Below, in pieces: positions 28,550 to 36,002 of a DNA stretch of 64,000 nt. The stretch lies in the NCBI RefSeq assembly GCF_001047675.1, contig NZ_CP011975.1, forward strand, positions 3,574,073 through 3,638,072, given 5' to 3'. Each line of letters opens with the position of its first letter. Position 1 is the stretch's first letter. This DNA comes from Yersinia aleksiciae. Lineage in GTDB: Bacteria > Pseudomonadota > Gammaproteobacteria > Enterobacterales > Enterobacteriaceae. The notes under the pieces were generated by a model that was not told the DNA's origin, made no database searches, and worked only from the letters and a program-made list of their open reading frames with translations. Made by a program: the position numbers and the translations under genes.

Positions 28550-28597
28550 GGGGTCTGAAGCCCAACCGTACGAAAACGTACACTAAGTGTGTTTTTT
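28550..28597 (+). repeat. Left terminal inverted repeat
   Basis: 48 bp starting GGGGTCTGAAGCCCAACC and ending in a run of six T. Pairs with 32608-32655. From the repeat to the first gene (28598-28937) the DNA becomes very A/T-rich. It holds a candidate promoter (28723-28751) and a minus-strand open stretch of 34 codons at 28636-28737 without a start codon. Confidence 0.88.
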
Positions 28598-28722
28598 AAC
28601 CAGTTCGGCGTTTTGTTGCCTTGATAACTAGGCCGTCATAAAGGCCAATTATCCACCTGAGTCTGACCCAGTTGCCGTTCTGGGTTCTGGTCAAAGCGAC
28701 TTACATTTTTTTGACTGATGTA

Positions 28723-28751
28723 TTGAAAATAATCACCTCATCTACTAAATT
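28723..28751 (+). promoter_or_regulatory. Candidate promoter of the cargo operon
   Basis: TTGAAA (28723-28728) and TAAATT (28746-28751) are spaced 17 bp apart inside the A/T-rich segment between the left end and the first gene. It implies a leader of about 180 bases. The match is moderate. Confidence 0.35.
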
Positions 28752-28937
28752 ATTATATGACGTCTAATATTATTTTTTGCTTACCCTGAGAAGTAATTTG
28801 GTTTCTATCTTATTTTTTTCGTGGAAAATGGTGACAGTTTGTTATTTTACTGTCCGCCTCTGCTTTACGTAAAAATAGAGGCGAACAGTAAAAACAAATC
28901 TGTTAATTATATTATTAATAATAAGCGGGCATTCGTT

Positions 28938-29732
28938 ATGCGTCCTACTCAAATTTCAGACACTTCTTCGATAAATGGGAACCAAACTAATATATCTAAA
29001 TTTGATCCCGCAACCTTTGATGAATATACAAAACTCTATGAGAATATGCTTTCCTGGCCTTACCGTAAGGAATTAGAGCTTCCAACACTAGAAAAATTAA
29101 TTGGTGATGTTTCAGGTTTGCGTATTTTGGATTTTGGCTGTGGGCCAGGCATAATTACAGGTTGGTTAAATGAACAGGGAGCTAAATGTATTGTTGGCTA
29201 TGATATTTCTGAAGGCATGATTAATTATGCCCGCCGACGTGAGGAAAAAGAACAGATTGGAATTAATTACATTTCAAATATTGATGAAATATATAATGAG
29301 TATTTTGATATAGTCCTTGCTATTTATGTTATGCCCTATGCAACTCACCGCGAAGACTTACTAGAAATGAGTCAAAGCATGGCTAGGGTGTTAAAACCAG
29401 AGGGGCGATTACTCACATTACCTATTCACCCGGATTTCAATTCAGATCCAGAATATTATCGCCCATTTGGCCTGCGTCTGATTGAAAATCAGCCCCGTGC
29501 TGACGGCAGTCCAGTTCAGCTTCATATCTGTCAGCCACCTTACAATGTCAATATACAGGCCAACTATTGGTCACGTCAGACATTGGAAAGTACGTTATAT
29601 CAGGCGGGGTTTCAGACTGTGAGCTGGAAATCATTAAATATACTGACCAACACTCAACTGGCAGACCTTTCCCTCTATGTTCAATGTCCGCACGCAGCGA
29701 TTATCGAATGTATTAAGAGCAAAACATGTTAA
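28938..29732 (+). CDS. SAM-dependent methyltransferase (cargo gene 1)
   Basis: Class I methyltransferase of about 264 residues. Motif I is LRILDFGCGPG at about 61-71, then the acidic GYDISEGMINYARRR; motif post-I and III-like blocks are FDIVLAIYVMPYATHREDL and MARVLKPEGRLLTLP. The C-terminal half suits a small-molecule rather than a nucleic-acid substrate, but this is inference. I chose the ATG at 28938; an in-frame GTG at 28821 would add 39 residues without a ribosome site. Codon use is visibly A/T-rich compared with the flanks. Its end overlaps the next gene by seven bases. Confidence 0.85.
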   Translation: MRPTQISDTSSINGNQTNISKFDPATFDEYTKLYENMLSWPYRKELELPTLEKLIGDVSGLRILDFGCGPGIITGWLNEQGAKCIVGYDISEGMINYARRREEKEQIGINYISNIDEIYNEYFDIVLAIYVMPYATHREDLLEMSQSMARVLKPEGRLLTLPIHPDFNSDPEYYRPFGLRLIENQPRADGSPVQLHICQPPYNVNIQANYWSRQTLESTLYQAGFQTVSWKSLNILTNTQLADLSLYVQCPHAAIIECIKSKTC

Positions 29733-30871
29733 ACAACTGTGGTTACCCCGCTGGCCCAACTTTATCTCCCAGCATTGAACATGTTGACCTGCATCAATGG
29801 GATTCACTGGTCACTGACCATGATTTTTTTAATAGCCACGGCTGGTTAGCTGCTCTGGATTACGCTCTGGGTGAAAGGGAAGTTTTTACTTTGTACGGCA
29901 GCGCTGGGTTGTTAGGTGGCTGCGCACTTTGGGATGGCGAAGAACAACCCGGGTTGTTCTATCTACCAGACTACTTTCCCGGTTTAGAAGGTCCCTGGCA
30001 GCAGCCATTCTTGTGGGGTGGTGCTCGCCGTTCCACACACAATGAAATCCCTTGCGTTCGAGGACCTCGACGTGCTGAAGCATTGCCTGCCATTGCTAAA
30101 AGTCTGGCCCAATTGGCTAAGCGTCGGGGATATTACGCAACAGTTATCCCTTATATGCCACTTCGCCAGGCTTTGGAAGTTGCTCAATTATATCCTCATG
30201 CCCGCGTATTGATGCATTCAGCAGAAGCCTCTCTAACTGTACCCGCAGGTGGACTTGATTCTCAATTACGGCAACTACGATGTCGTGCTCGGGCTAAAAT
30301 CCGTGCAGAAATGGCTGCTTTTTCTCGCGCAGGTAACACAGTTGAATGGTGTGATCTGGTTGAGCCCCTACTAAATCAAGCAGCAGAATTGATTGCCAAC
30401 AATCGAAAAAAATACGGGAGCCATCAAGGGGCTGACTGGATGAGGCGTATATTTGATGGACAAAAAAAATCTTCGATTATCAGCACAGCTGTCGCTGCCA
30501 TCGCCAGGCACGATAATCAAATAGTAGGTATAACCATCTTCTACCGTTTGGGTTACAGTCTTCATGCCCGCTATTACGGTTCAGATTATCAGACAGAAGA
30601 TAAAGACTACCGTTATTTCGTTCTGAGTTATTACCACTCTTTAGATTACGCAGCGAAAAGTGGTATTAGTGAATGTCGGTTTTCTATTTCTGCTCTCAGA
30701 GCTAAGGCGCAACGTGGTGCAAAAATAGAGCCACTGGTAGCACTATTGCTGTTTGAAAATGCCCCCCCTCTGTCAATGAGTGAGTGTGAAGACTATAACC
30801 GCCTTTTTTATCAGCATTACCAACAACAGTACGGTATACATCTAACCACCGACTGGATACTGCTAAACTAA
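29726..30871 (+). CDS. FemAB/GNAT-like acyltransferase (cargo gene 2)
   Basis: 381 residues. The N-terminus FFNSHGWLAALD and the C-terminal half, with RARAKIRAEMAAFSRAG near 190, VAAIARHDNQIVGITIFYRLG near 250-275 and YYGSDYQTEDKDYRYFVLSYY near 285, fit the BioF2-like/peptidogalycan (FemAB-like, GNAT-fold) acyltransferases. Such enzymes move an acyl or aminoacyl group to an amine, with acyl-CoA or aminoacyl-tRNA as donor; which one is unknown here. The gene overlaps the methyltransferase, so both are co-translated. Confidence 0.7.
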   Translation: MLNNCGYPAGPTLSPSIEHVDLHQWDSLVTDHDFFNSHGWLAALDYALGEREVFTLYGSAGLLGGCALWDGEEQPGLFYLPDYFPGLEGPWQQPFLWGGARRSTHNEIPCVRGPRRAEALPAIAKSLAQLAKRRGYYATVIPYMPLRQALEVAQLYPHARVLMHSAEASLTVPAGGLDSQLRQLRCRARAKIRAEMAAFSRAGNTVEWCDLVEPLLNQAAELIANNRKKYGSHQGADWMRRIFDGQKKSSIISTAVAAIARHDNQIVGITIFYRLGYSLHARYYGSDYQTEDKDYRYFVLSYYHSLDYAAKSGISECRFSISALRAKAQRGAKIEPLVALLLFENAPPLSMSECEDYNRLFYQHYQQQYGIHLTTDWILLN

Positions 30872-30882
30872 AGGAAAATCTT

Positions 30883-31227
30883 ATGCTGCATCTGATGTAT
30901 TTATTGAAACCGACACATAAAGCTCATCTGGATATGGCCGCATTTTGGCATTGGGTGGAAAAACGTGACGAATGGTTCTACCGTTCACTGGAAATGGCGG
31001 GAGAACGCCGTTGGTATGTCCGTACTATCGGCGATAACGTTCATTGTCTGGAACATTACGTTGCATTCGTCGATGAAGCAGCCTGGGGGCAATATCGCAG
31101 AGCAGTGTCAAAACTCAGCAAGGACCCTGAATGGGAAAAGATCCGCATCGAACAAGATCTGTGGTGGGACATCCTCGATTCAAGTTTGCTGAACGATGCA
31201 CCTTTTGTCATCAACCCAGGTAGCTAA
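30883..31227 (+). CDS. Uncharacterised 114-residue protein (cargo gene 3)
   Basis: 114 residues, strong start with TAAAGGAAAA upstream, 11 bp after gene 2. Rich in W and Y (AFWHWVEKRDEWFYR, RRWYVRTIGD, LWWDILD). A beta-rich MLHLMYLLKP start and a helix, strand, strand, helix order suggest a small alpha/beta-barrel fold of the dimeric ferredoxin-like (NIPSNAP-like) kind, which is a guess. No catalytic motif is recognised; it could be a small enzyme or a subunit partner. One base separates its stop from the next start. Confidence 0.65.
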   Translation: MLHLMYLLKPTHKAHLDMAAFWHWVEKRDEWFYRSLEMAGERRWYVRTIGDNVHCLEHYVAFVDEAAWGQYRRAVSKLSKDPEWEKIRIEQDLWWDILDSSLLNDAPFVINPGS

Positions 31228-31228
31228 C

Positions 31229-31750
31229 ATGAGCCTGACACAACGCAGTCTTTATTTACTCAATAGCGCACGCTTTTTCACCCTGGCGAGCCAGAACTCT
31301 GACTGCACTCCCTGGGCTTCTACTATCAATTATGTCCCGTTGTTCGATCCTTTGCGGCTGGTGTGGTATTCGATGAGGACTGCCAGACATTCCGAGAATA
31401 TTCGCCAGCGTGCTGAAGTCAGCGGGTCACTGTTTCGCTATGACATGCAAGAAACGTCGCCTTTAGGGCTGGATGGTGCGCAATTTACCGGCAGCGTGCG
31501 GGAAATATCACAGTGTGAATGTAAAGGTATCCATCAGGATTATTATCGACTTAATTTTCCTGATGTGCTGGAGCGTGCTCGCTGGCAGTTACCATTACAT
31601 GAGTTTTATGATGATGGCCTGCGGCGTTTTTACGACCTCCTCATTAAGGACTGGTGGCTACTGGATATAGACGGTTGGCTGCAAACTAAAGAAGACAAAC
31701 GCGTCCCCGTCCCTCTGGACCAATTGGTTGTACCTAAACAGGAGATATAA
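31229..31750 (+). CDS. PNPOx-like (FMN-binding split-barrel) protein (cargo gene 4)
   Basis: 173 residues from the ATG at 31229, which follows the gene 3 stop with CCAGG upstream; the frame extends 11 codons into gene 3. The fold signature is the pyridoxamine-phosphate-oxidase-like barrel: LLNSARFFTLASQNSDCTPW, then ASTINYVPLFDPLRLVWYS and SMRTARHSENIRQRAEVSGS. Members bind FMN or F420 and act as oxidases or reductases, and several work in secondary metabolism. It lacks the length and C-terminal signature of true PdxH. TAATG overlaps the next gene by one base. Confidence 0.72.
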   Translation: MSLTQRSLYLLNSARFFTLASQNSDCTPWASTINYVPLFDPLRLVWYSMRTARHSENIRQRAEVSGSLFRYDMQETSPLGLDGAQFTGSVREISQCECKGIHQDYYRLNFPDVLERARWQLPLHEFYDDGLRRFYDLLIKDWWLLDIDGWLQTKEDKRVPVPLDQLVVPKQEI

Positions 31751-32436
31751 TGAGTCTATTAAATTCATTGAATGGCAAGCTGATCGTTTCCTGTCAGGCA
31801 TTACCCGATGAACCTCTCCATGGCGCTTCGGTGATGGCGAAAATGGCGATGGCAGCATACCTTGGCGGAGCGGGTGGGATAGTTTCCAACGGTGCGCAAG
31901 ACATCACAGCAATCAAAGCACAAGTTGATTTACCTGTAATTGGTGTGCTGAATCGCCATTATAACGACTCGACGGTGTGCCTGACGCCAACTATTGCGGA
32001 TATTCACGGATTAATGGTTGCAGAACCAGATTTTATCTCCATCGAAACCTGCTTTCGTCCTCGACCTGGCGGTGAACGACAGGAGGAAGTGCTTCAGGAA
32101 ATCCGTACCTGTTACCCCAACATATTACTCTTGGCGGCAGTGGCTACTCTTGAGGAAGCTCTTCTGGCACAAGACCTAGGTTATGACGGCATCACTACCG
32201 CGATGTATGGTCACACCCCAGAAAGTAAAGGAAAGCATCTCATTGATGATGATTGTGCACATCTGAAAACATTATGTCATGCTGTTACTTTACCTGTATT
32301 GGCTGAAGGGGGGATAAATACGCCGGAACAGGCGGCCCGTGCATTGCGCTATGGTGCTCACAGCATCGTTGTCGGTGGAGCTATAACGAGGCCACAAAAT
32401 ATCACACGAACCTTCGTGAATGGATTGTCTCTGTAA
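31750..32436 (+). CDS. NanE-like TIM barrel with altered active site (cargo gene 5)
   Basis: 228 residues, clearly related to N-acetylmannosamine-6-phosphate 2-epimerase NanE (LIVSCQALPDEPL at 11-23, VIGVLNRHYNDS at 63-74, FRPRP near 102, LPVLAEGGINTPEQAARAL near 181, VVGGAITRP near the end). By alignment from memory, the usual IRAN arginine is Val45, the catalytic lysine (IKRD) is Asn68, the MAD aspartate is Ala130 and the EGR arginine is Gly188, while Glu186 is kept. Ordinary epimerase activity is therefore unlikely. No other nan genes are near. CAGGAG precedes the ATG. Confidence 0.8.
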   Translation: MSLLNSLNGKLIVSCQALPDEPLHGASVMAKMAMAAYLGGAGGIVSNGAQDITAIKAQVDLPVIGVLNRHYNDSTVCLTPTIADIHGLMVAEPDFISIETCFRPRPGGERQEEVLQEIRTCYPNILLLAAVATLEEALLAQDLGYDGITTAMYGHTPESKGKHLIDDDCAHLKTLCHAVTLPVLAEGGINTPEQAARALRYGAHSIVVGGAITRPQNITRTFVNGLSL

Positions 32437-32607
32437 TGAAAATAAAAGTTGATTCTCTTACCATTTCCTGCACCTGAAATCTATTGGATATATATAGAGG
32501 TACTGTTAATTTGCAATAGTTCGGTGCATCTGCATGTTTAAATATTAGCAATTTTGCTCAGAGGATTTTCATCTCTTGTTTTCAGAAAACTCTCTCCGAC
32601 CAGCTCA

Positions 32608-32655
32608 AAAAAACATACTTAGCGTACATTTCCGTACGATTGGGCTTCAGACCCC
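32608..32655 (-). repeat. Right terminal inverted repeat
   Basis: Read inward on the minus strand it starts GGGGTCTGAAGCCCAATC; 43 of 48 positions match the left end. The 170 bp between the last cargo gene and this repeat contains no gene or obvious resolution site. Confidence 0.88.
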
Positions 32656-32701
32656 GACTTGAGTCAGCTCATCGGGATGCGTTCGCTGGCTAACACCCCT
32701 G
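32656..32701. repeat. Remainder of ERIC copy seven, ending in a fold-back junction
   Basis: Starts with the duplicated GACTT, then continues the core (GAGTCAGCTCATCGGGATGC) to GCTGGCT. Instead of the normal right arm it then reads AACACCCCTG, which is the reverse complement of the left arm (CAGGGGTGTT). The element has lost its true right end next to gstB. Confidence 0.75.
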
Positions 32702-32706
32702 TTCAA

Positions 32707-33327
32707 TCAACTGATGCCGATATCAATCACTTTTTGGAATGTCGCACGTTGCGTCAGGCTGTGATACCAACGCTCCAGATTTGGTAAAGCTGGACGGGTT
32801 ATCGACAAATTAAACCAGGCATAGGCCAGACAGCCGAGCGGGATATCGCCTATACCAAACTTATCTCCGGAAAGATAAGCGTGCTCAGCAAGGGCGCTAT
32901 CGGCAACCGCCATTAATGTATTCAGTCGTTCAATGCCCTGAGCGATTTTCTCTTTATCCTGCTGTTCCTCTGGGGTACGTACCAACCCGATAAACACCAC
33001 TTTAAATGGCTCCGCGACACTGGAAGTGACCCAATCCATCCATTTCTCAGCGCTTGCCCGCAGCCGGGCATCAGCCAGATACAGTGTGTTCTCACCGTAT
33101 TGAGCTGCTAAATATCGCACGATAGTATTCGATTCCCACAGAATGAAATCCTCATCTTGCAGGCAAGGAATCAAGCCATTGGGGTTCATGGCGCGATAAA
33201 GTGGCTCATTCAACTTGCCAAATTGACCGCCGACATCAATTCGCTCATAACCAAGAGTCAATTCTTCCAAACACCAAAGCACTTTCTTGACATTGGTCGA
33301 GTTATTCCGACCCCAGACAGTTAACAT
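32707..33327 (-). CDS. gstB: Glutathione S-transferase GstB-like
   Basis: 206 residues with N-terminal thioredoxin fold (TVWGRNNSTNVKKVLWCLEEL, ILWESNTIVRYLAAQYG near 65-80) and C-terminal helical domain (EKWMDWV, SGDKFGIGDIPLG near 155). Close to E. coli GstB (YliJ), including the WGRNNSTNVKKVL start. Cytosolic conjugation or dehalogenation of electrophiles. In E. coli it neighbours dacC; here a sulfur-metabolism block sits between them. Its 3' end abuts the ERIC remnant. Confidence 0.88.
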   Translation of the reverse strand: MLTVWGRNNSTNVKKVLWCLEELTLGYERIDVGGQFGKLNEPLYRAMNPNGLIPCLQDEDFILWESNTIVRYLAAQYGENTLYLADARLRASAEKWMDWVTSSVAEPFKVVFIGLVRTPEEQQDKEKIAQGIERLNTLMAVADSALAEHAYLSGDKFGIGDIPLGCLAYAWFNLSITRPALPNLERWYHSLTQRATFQKVIDIGIS

Positions 33328-33357
33328 GTAAGTCCCTCTATTTATTTGAAATATTGT

Positions 33358-34020
33358 CTATCTTTCGTGTTGCCAATGATGGATATCCCAGTCATGCAAA
33401 ATCGCTAAATCCACCAATTCAGTGCCGGGATTGATCACTGTGGCGCGGTCAACATACTCCAACAGTGGTTTGTCATTGATCGAATCACTGTAACCATAGG
33501 TATGTTCAAAATCTAACTGCGGCGATGCCGAGAGCCACTGTTTTAGCCGTTCGACTTTACCTTCGCGATAAGTCAGGGTGCCATAGGTTTTGCCGGTATA
33601 ACGGTCATCTTCTACCGTAACCCCGATGGATAAGGCGGCATTGGCGGAGAAATGCTGTGCGATAGGCGTCACCAAATGCTCGCCGGTGGCTGAAATAATC
33701 ACGATGTAATCACCGCGATTACGGTGCCAGGCCAGCATTTTCCGTGCTTGCGGGTAGATGCGCGGCAGAATATCACGCTCAATAAAACGCTCAACCCAAC
33801 CGGCAACTTCCGTAGTATGCCGCCCGACCAAGGGGGAGAGGGTAGACTCCATGTAGCAGGACATCGACAACTCCCCTTGATAATACTGCTTCATTAAATA
33901 CTGCTCTTGTTCTGCCAGCGCGACGGGCGCAAGTCCCTTATCAACTAACCAGCGCAGCCATAGGCCAGAACTGTCATCGCTGATCAAGGTTTCGTCGAGA
34001 TCAAACAGGGCTAAGTCCAT
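33358..34020 (-). CDS. HAD-superfamily IB phosphatase
   Basis: 220 residues with the four HAD motifs: DLDETL at 7-12 (nucleophile Asp), ISATGEHL near 108, lysine in REGKVERLKQW near 155 and GYSDSINDKPLL near 177. SerB/CicA-like helical cap. Probably dephosphorylates a small metabolite (phosphoserine-like or phosphoglycerol-like), but the substrate is not evident. ATG preceded by GGAGGAGAC on the minus strand. Confidence 0.85.
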   Translation of the reverse strand: MDLALFDLDETLISDDSSGLWLRWLVDKGLAPVALAEQEQYLMKQYYQGELSMSCYMESTLSPLVGRHTTEVAGWVERFIERDILPRIYPQARKMLAWHRNRGDYIVIISATGEHLVTPIAQHFSANAALSIGVTVEDDRYTGKTYGTLTYREGKVERLKQWLSASPQLDFEHTYGYSDSINDKPLLEYVDRATVINPGTELVDLAILHDWDIHHWQHER

Positions 34021-34154
34021 TAAGTCTCCTCCAGGCAGACAGAAAGGTTGAAGTAAAACTTAATCGTGCATGTGCTGGACATCAGAAACTCCCAACCGGA
34101 ATAAGGGGTATTCATAGCTAAGCTAATACTTTCTACCCAAACATGAAAGAAAAT

Positions 34155-34275
34155 ACCCTTCGTCCTTGGCGTTGCAGGGGTGTTAGCGGCACTCGCGCAC
34201 CCGAATCACTGACTAATGTAAGCTCATCGGGATGCTCTCATTTGCTGCCTACCTGCAACGGCAATGACTTTGGGT
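34155..34275. repeat. ERIC element, complete
   Basis: Arms TTGCAGGGGTGTTAGCGGC and CTGCCTACCTGCAACGGC surround the core AATCACTGACTAATGTAAGC then TCATCGGGATG. It lies between the HAD gene and the 2OG-oxygenase operon. Confidence 0.85.
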
Positions 34276-34279
34276 ATGA

Positions 34280-34317
34280 CCTTCGTCCTTGGCGTTGCAG
34301 GGGTGTTAGCGGCACTT
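34280..34317. repeat. Second ERIC, left arm only
   Basis: CTTCGTCCTTGGCGTTGCAGG...GCGGCAC repeats the start of the ERIC just upstream, then breaks off into unrelated sequence before the YPAL-like element. Confidence 0.7.
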
Positions 34318-34345
34318 ATTATGGACACCAACGTATCTCAGGCTA

Positions 34346-34496
34346 CTGGCAAACCCCGACGACTCGATCGAGAACGGTGAGGATAGACGGAAGAGTAAAG
34401 CGTCCGCGCCAGGGAGGGCGCGGCTCGAGCCTCCAGGGAAGGATTGACGGCGTCTTTACGATCTACCTGTTCTCTCCGCCACTGGCGCTTTATCAA
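34346..34496. repeat. YPAL-like palindromic element, copy 2
   Basis: Reverse-complement relative of 16451-16619, sharing GAGTAAAGCGTCCGCGCC, AGCCTCCAGGGA and GGCGTCTTTACGATCT then CCTGTTCTCTCCGCCAC. Somewhat shorter (about 150 bp) through small losses. The rest of the spacer to 34873 holds no convincing gene; it should contain the promoter of the next operon. Confidence 0.65.
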
Positions 34497-34873
34497 TAGC
34501 TTCGGATACCAGAGTCTCTGGGCATTAAGACAGAGCAATGACTCCGCCTCATCAGTAATGAAAGAAATAACATAGAACGGATTGATATTGGTGCGCTGCT
34601 GAATTTCGGTGTTAATTGTTTATATCGTTTAGATATAGATTGTTAAGTATCTAGTCGAGAACGCTCTTAAAACAGCGTCTTACATTGAACACAAAATGTG
34701 ATGAATGCGGTTTGCTGCTAAACGCCTTAGGGCCAAAGAAAGAGTGTTGTCGTCTGTCTGCTTTCACCCCACAGCTCAGGAGCTGATTATGCTGATTCTT
34801 CGTTTATATGGTTGTCCAGTTTTCATTGGTTCTGAGCAAAAAAAACAGCCAATTGAACATTCTGGAGTGAAAA

Positions 34874-35965
34874 ATGAGCCACCAAAACTTAAGCAATCCA
34901 CTATCCGTTAACCCATCAGCCGCGAATGGGGCAGCGACAAACACACTGCCTCTATTAGACCTTTCATTGCTGAATGGCAGTGAAACTGAGCGTCAGGCAT
35001 TCTTAGTCGCCTTACGCCATGCGGCACGAGATATTGGCTTCTTCTATCTCACCGGACATGGTATTGACCCCGCGTTATTACAACAAATCCAAATCCTATC
35101 ACGTGAATTCTTCGCGCTGCCCGATGAAGAGAAACTGGCGGTTGCCATGGTGCACTCCCCCCATTTTCGCGGCTATAACCGTGCTGCCGCTGAGCTCACC
35201 CGTGGTCAGCCAGATTGGCGCGAACAATTTGATATTGGTGCCGAAAGAACCCCATTGCCACAAACATCGGGCACGCCAAGTTGGGCTCAACTGCAAGGCC
35301 CCAACCAGTGGCCCGCCAACTTACCTGAACTAAAACCCGCGTTACTGCAATGGCAGCGGGAAATGACCGGCATGGCGCTGCGCTTGCTGCGGGCTTTCGC
35401 ACTGTCATTAGATCTGGATGAAAATGCGTTTGATGAACTGTATGGCGATAAGCCCAACGAACATATCAAACTGATCCGCTATCCGGGGCGTGAAACCACC
35501 CAAAGCGGGCAGGGCGTAGGTGCCCATAAAGACTCCGGTTTCCTCAGTTTCTTACTGCAAGATCAACAACGCGGTTTGCAGGTTGAAGTGGAGGAGGGGC
35601 GCTGGATTGATGCCGTTCCACAGCAAGGTACCTTTGTGGTCAATATCGGTGAGCTATTAGAGCTGGCCAGTAACGGTTATCTGCGCGCTACCGTACATCG
35701 GGTCGAAACACCGCCAGCCGGTGCTGATCGCCTCTCTATTGCCTTCTTCCTCGGCGCGCGTCTGGATGCCGTGGTGCCACTGTACCAATTACCAGCAACT
35801 CTGGCGGCTGAAGCTCGCGGGCCAGCCAGTGATCCGCAGAATCCACTGTTTAGGGATGTGGGGCTTAATTATCTCAAAGGGCGGCTGCGGTCTCACCCAG
35901 ATGTCGCTAAAAAACACTACCCTGGCGTGATCGCACCATCAGAAACTACCAGTGCAACTTATTGA
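34874..35965 (+). CDS. Isopenicillin-N-synthase-like 2OG/Fe(II) oxygenase
   Basis: 363 residues. N-terminal DIOX_N part (about 25-150, LPLLDLSLLNGSETERQAF, DIGFFYLTGHGID) and the double-stranded beta-helix with Fe ligands H and D in GVGAHKDSGFLSFLLQD near 213-229, distal H in RATVHRVETP near 275, and RLSIAFFLGARLD binding 2-oxoglutarate. Start follows TGGAGTG. First gene of an apparent operon with a MetQNI-type importer, so it probably oxidises an imported sulfur compound or amino acid; the substrate is unknown. Confidence 0.85.
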   Translation: MSHQNLSNPLSVNPSAANGAATNTLPLLDLSLLNGSETERQAFLVALRHAARDIGFFYLTGHGIDPALLQQIQILSREFFALPDEEKLAVAMVHSPHFRGYNRAAAELTRGQPDWREQFDIGAERTPLPQTSGTPSWAQLQGPNQWPANLPELKPALLQWQREMTGMALRLLRAFALSLDLDENAFDELYGDKPNEHIKLIRYPGRETTQSGQGVGAHKDSGFLSFLLQDQQRGLQVEVEEGRWIDAVPQQGTFVVNIGELLELASNGYLRATVHRVETPPAGADRLSIAFFLGARLDAVVPLYQLPATLAAEARGPASDPQNPLFRDVGLNYLKGRLRSHPDVAKKHYPGVIAPSETTSATY

Positions 35966-36002
35966 TATTAAATTATAAAAAAATAATTTTGGGATGATGA
36001 TA

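Larger units (their letters stand above)
28550..32655. mobile_element. Non-autonomous Tn3-family-like transposon with five cargo genes
   Basis: The element is 4,106 bp. Both ends read inward GGGGTCTGAAGCCCAA; the 48-bp inverted repeats agree at 43 positions, all five differences being transitions. Compared from memory with the 38-bp Tn3 end (GGGGTCTGACGCTCAG...), about 28 of 38 positions match, including an internal ACGAAAAC block on the left. GACTT is duplicated on both sides (28545-28549 and 32656-32660), the 5-bp duplication typical of Tn3-family transposition. Joining the flanks restores an intact ERIC core. No transposase, resolvase or recognisable res site is inside. Confidence 0.85.

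Noticed and set aside
34705..34911. 68-codon plus-strand open frame ahead of the 2OG oxygenase
   Set aside because: It runs into the oxygenase start in another frame, has no ribosome site and no recognisable feature.
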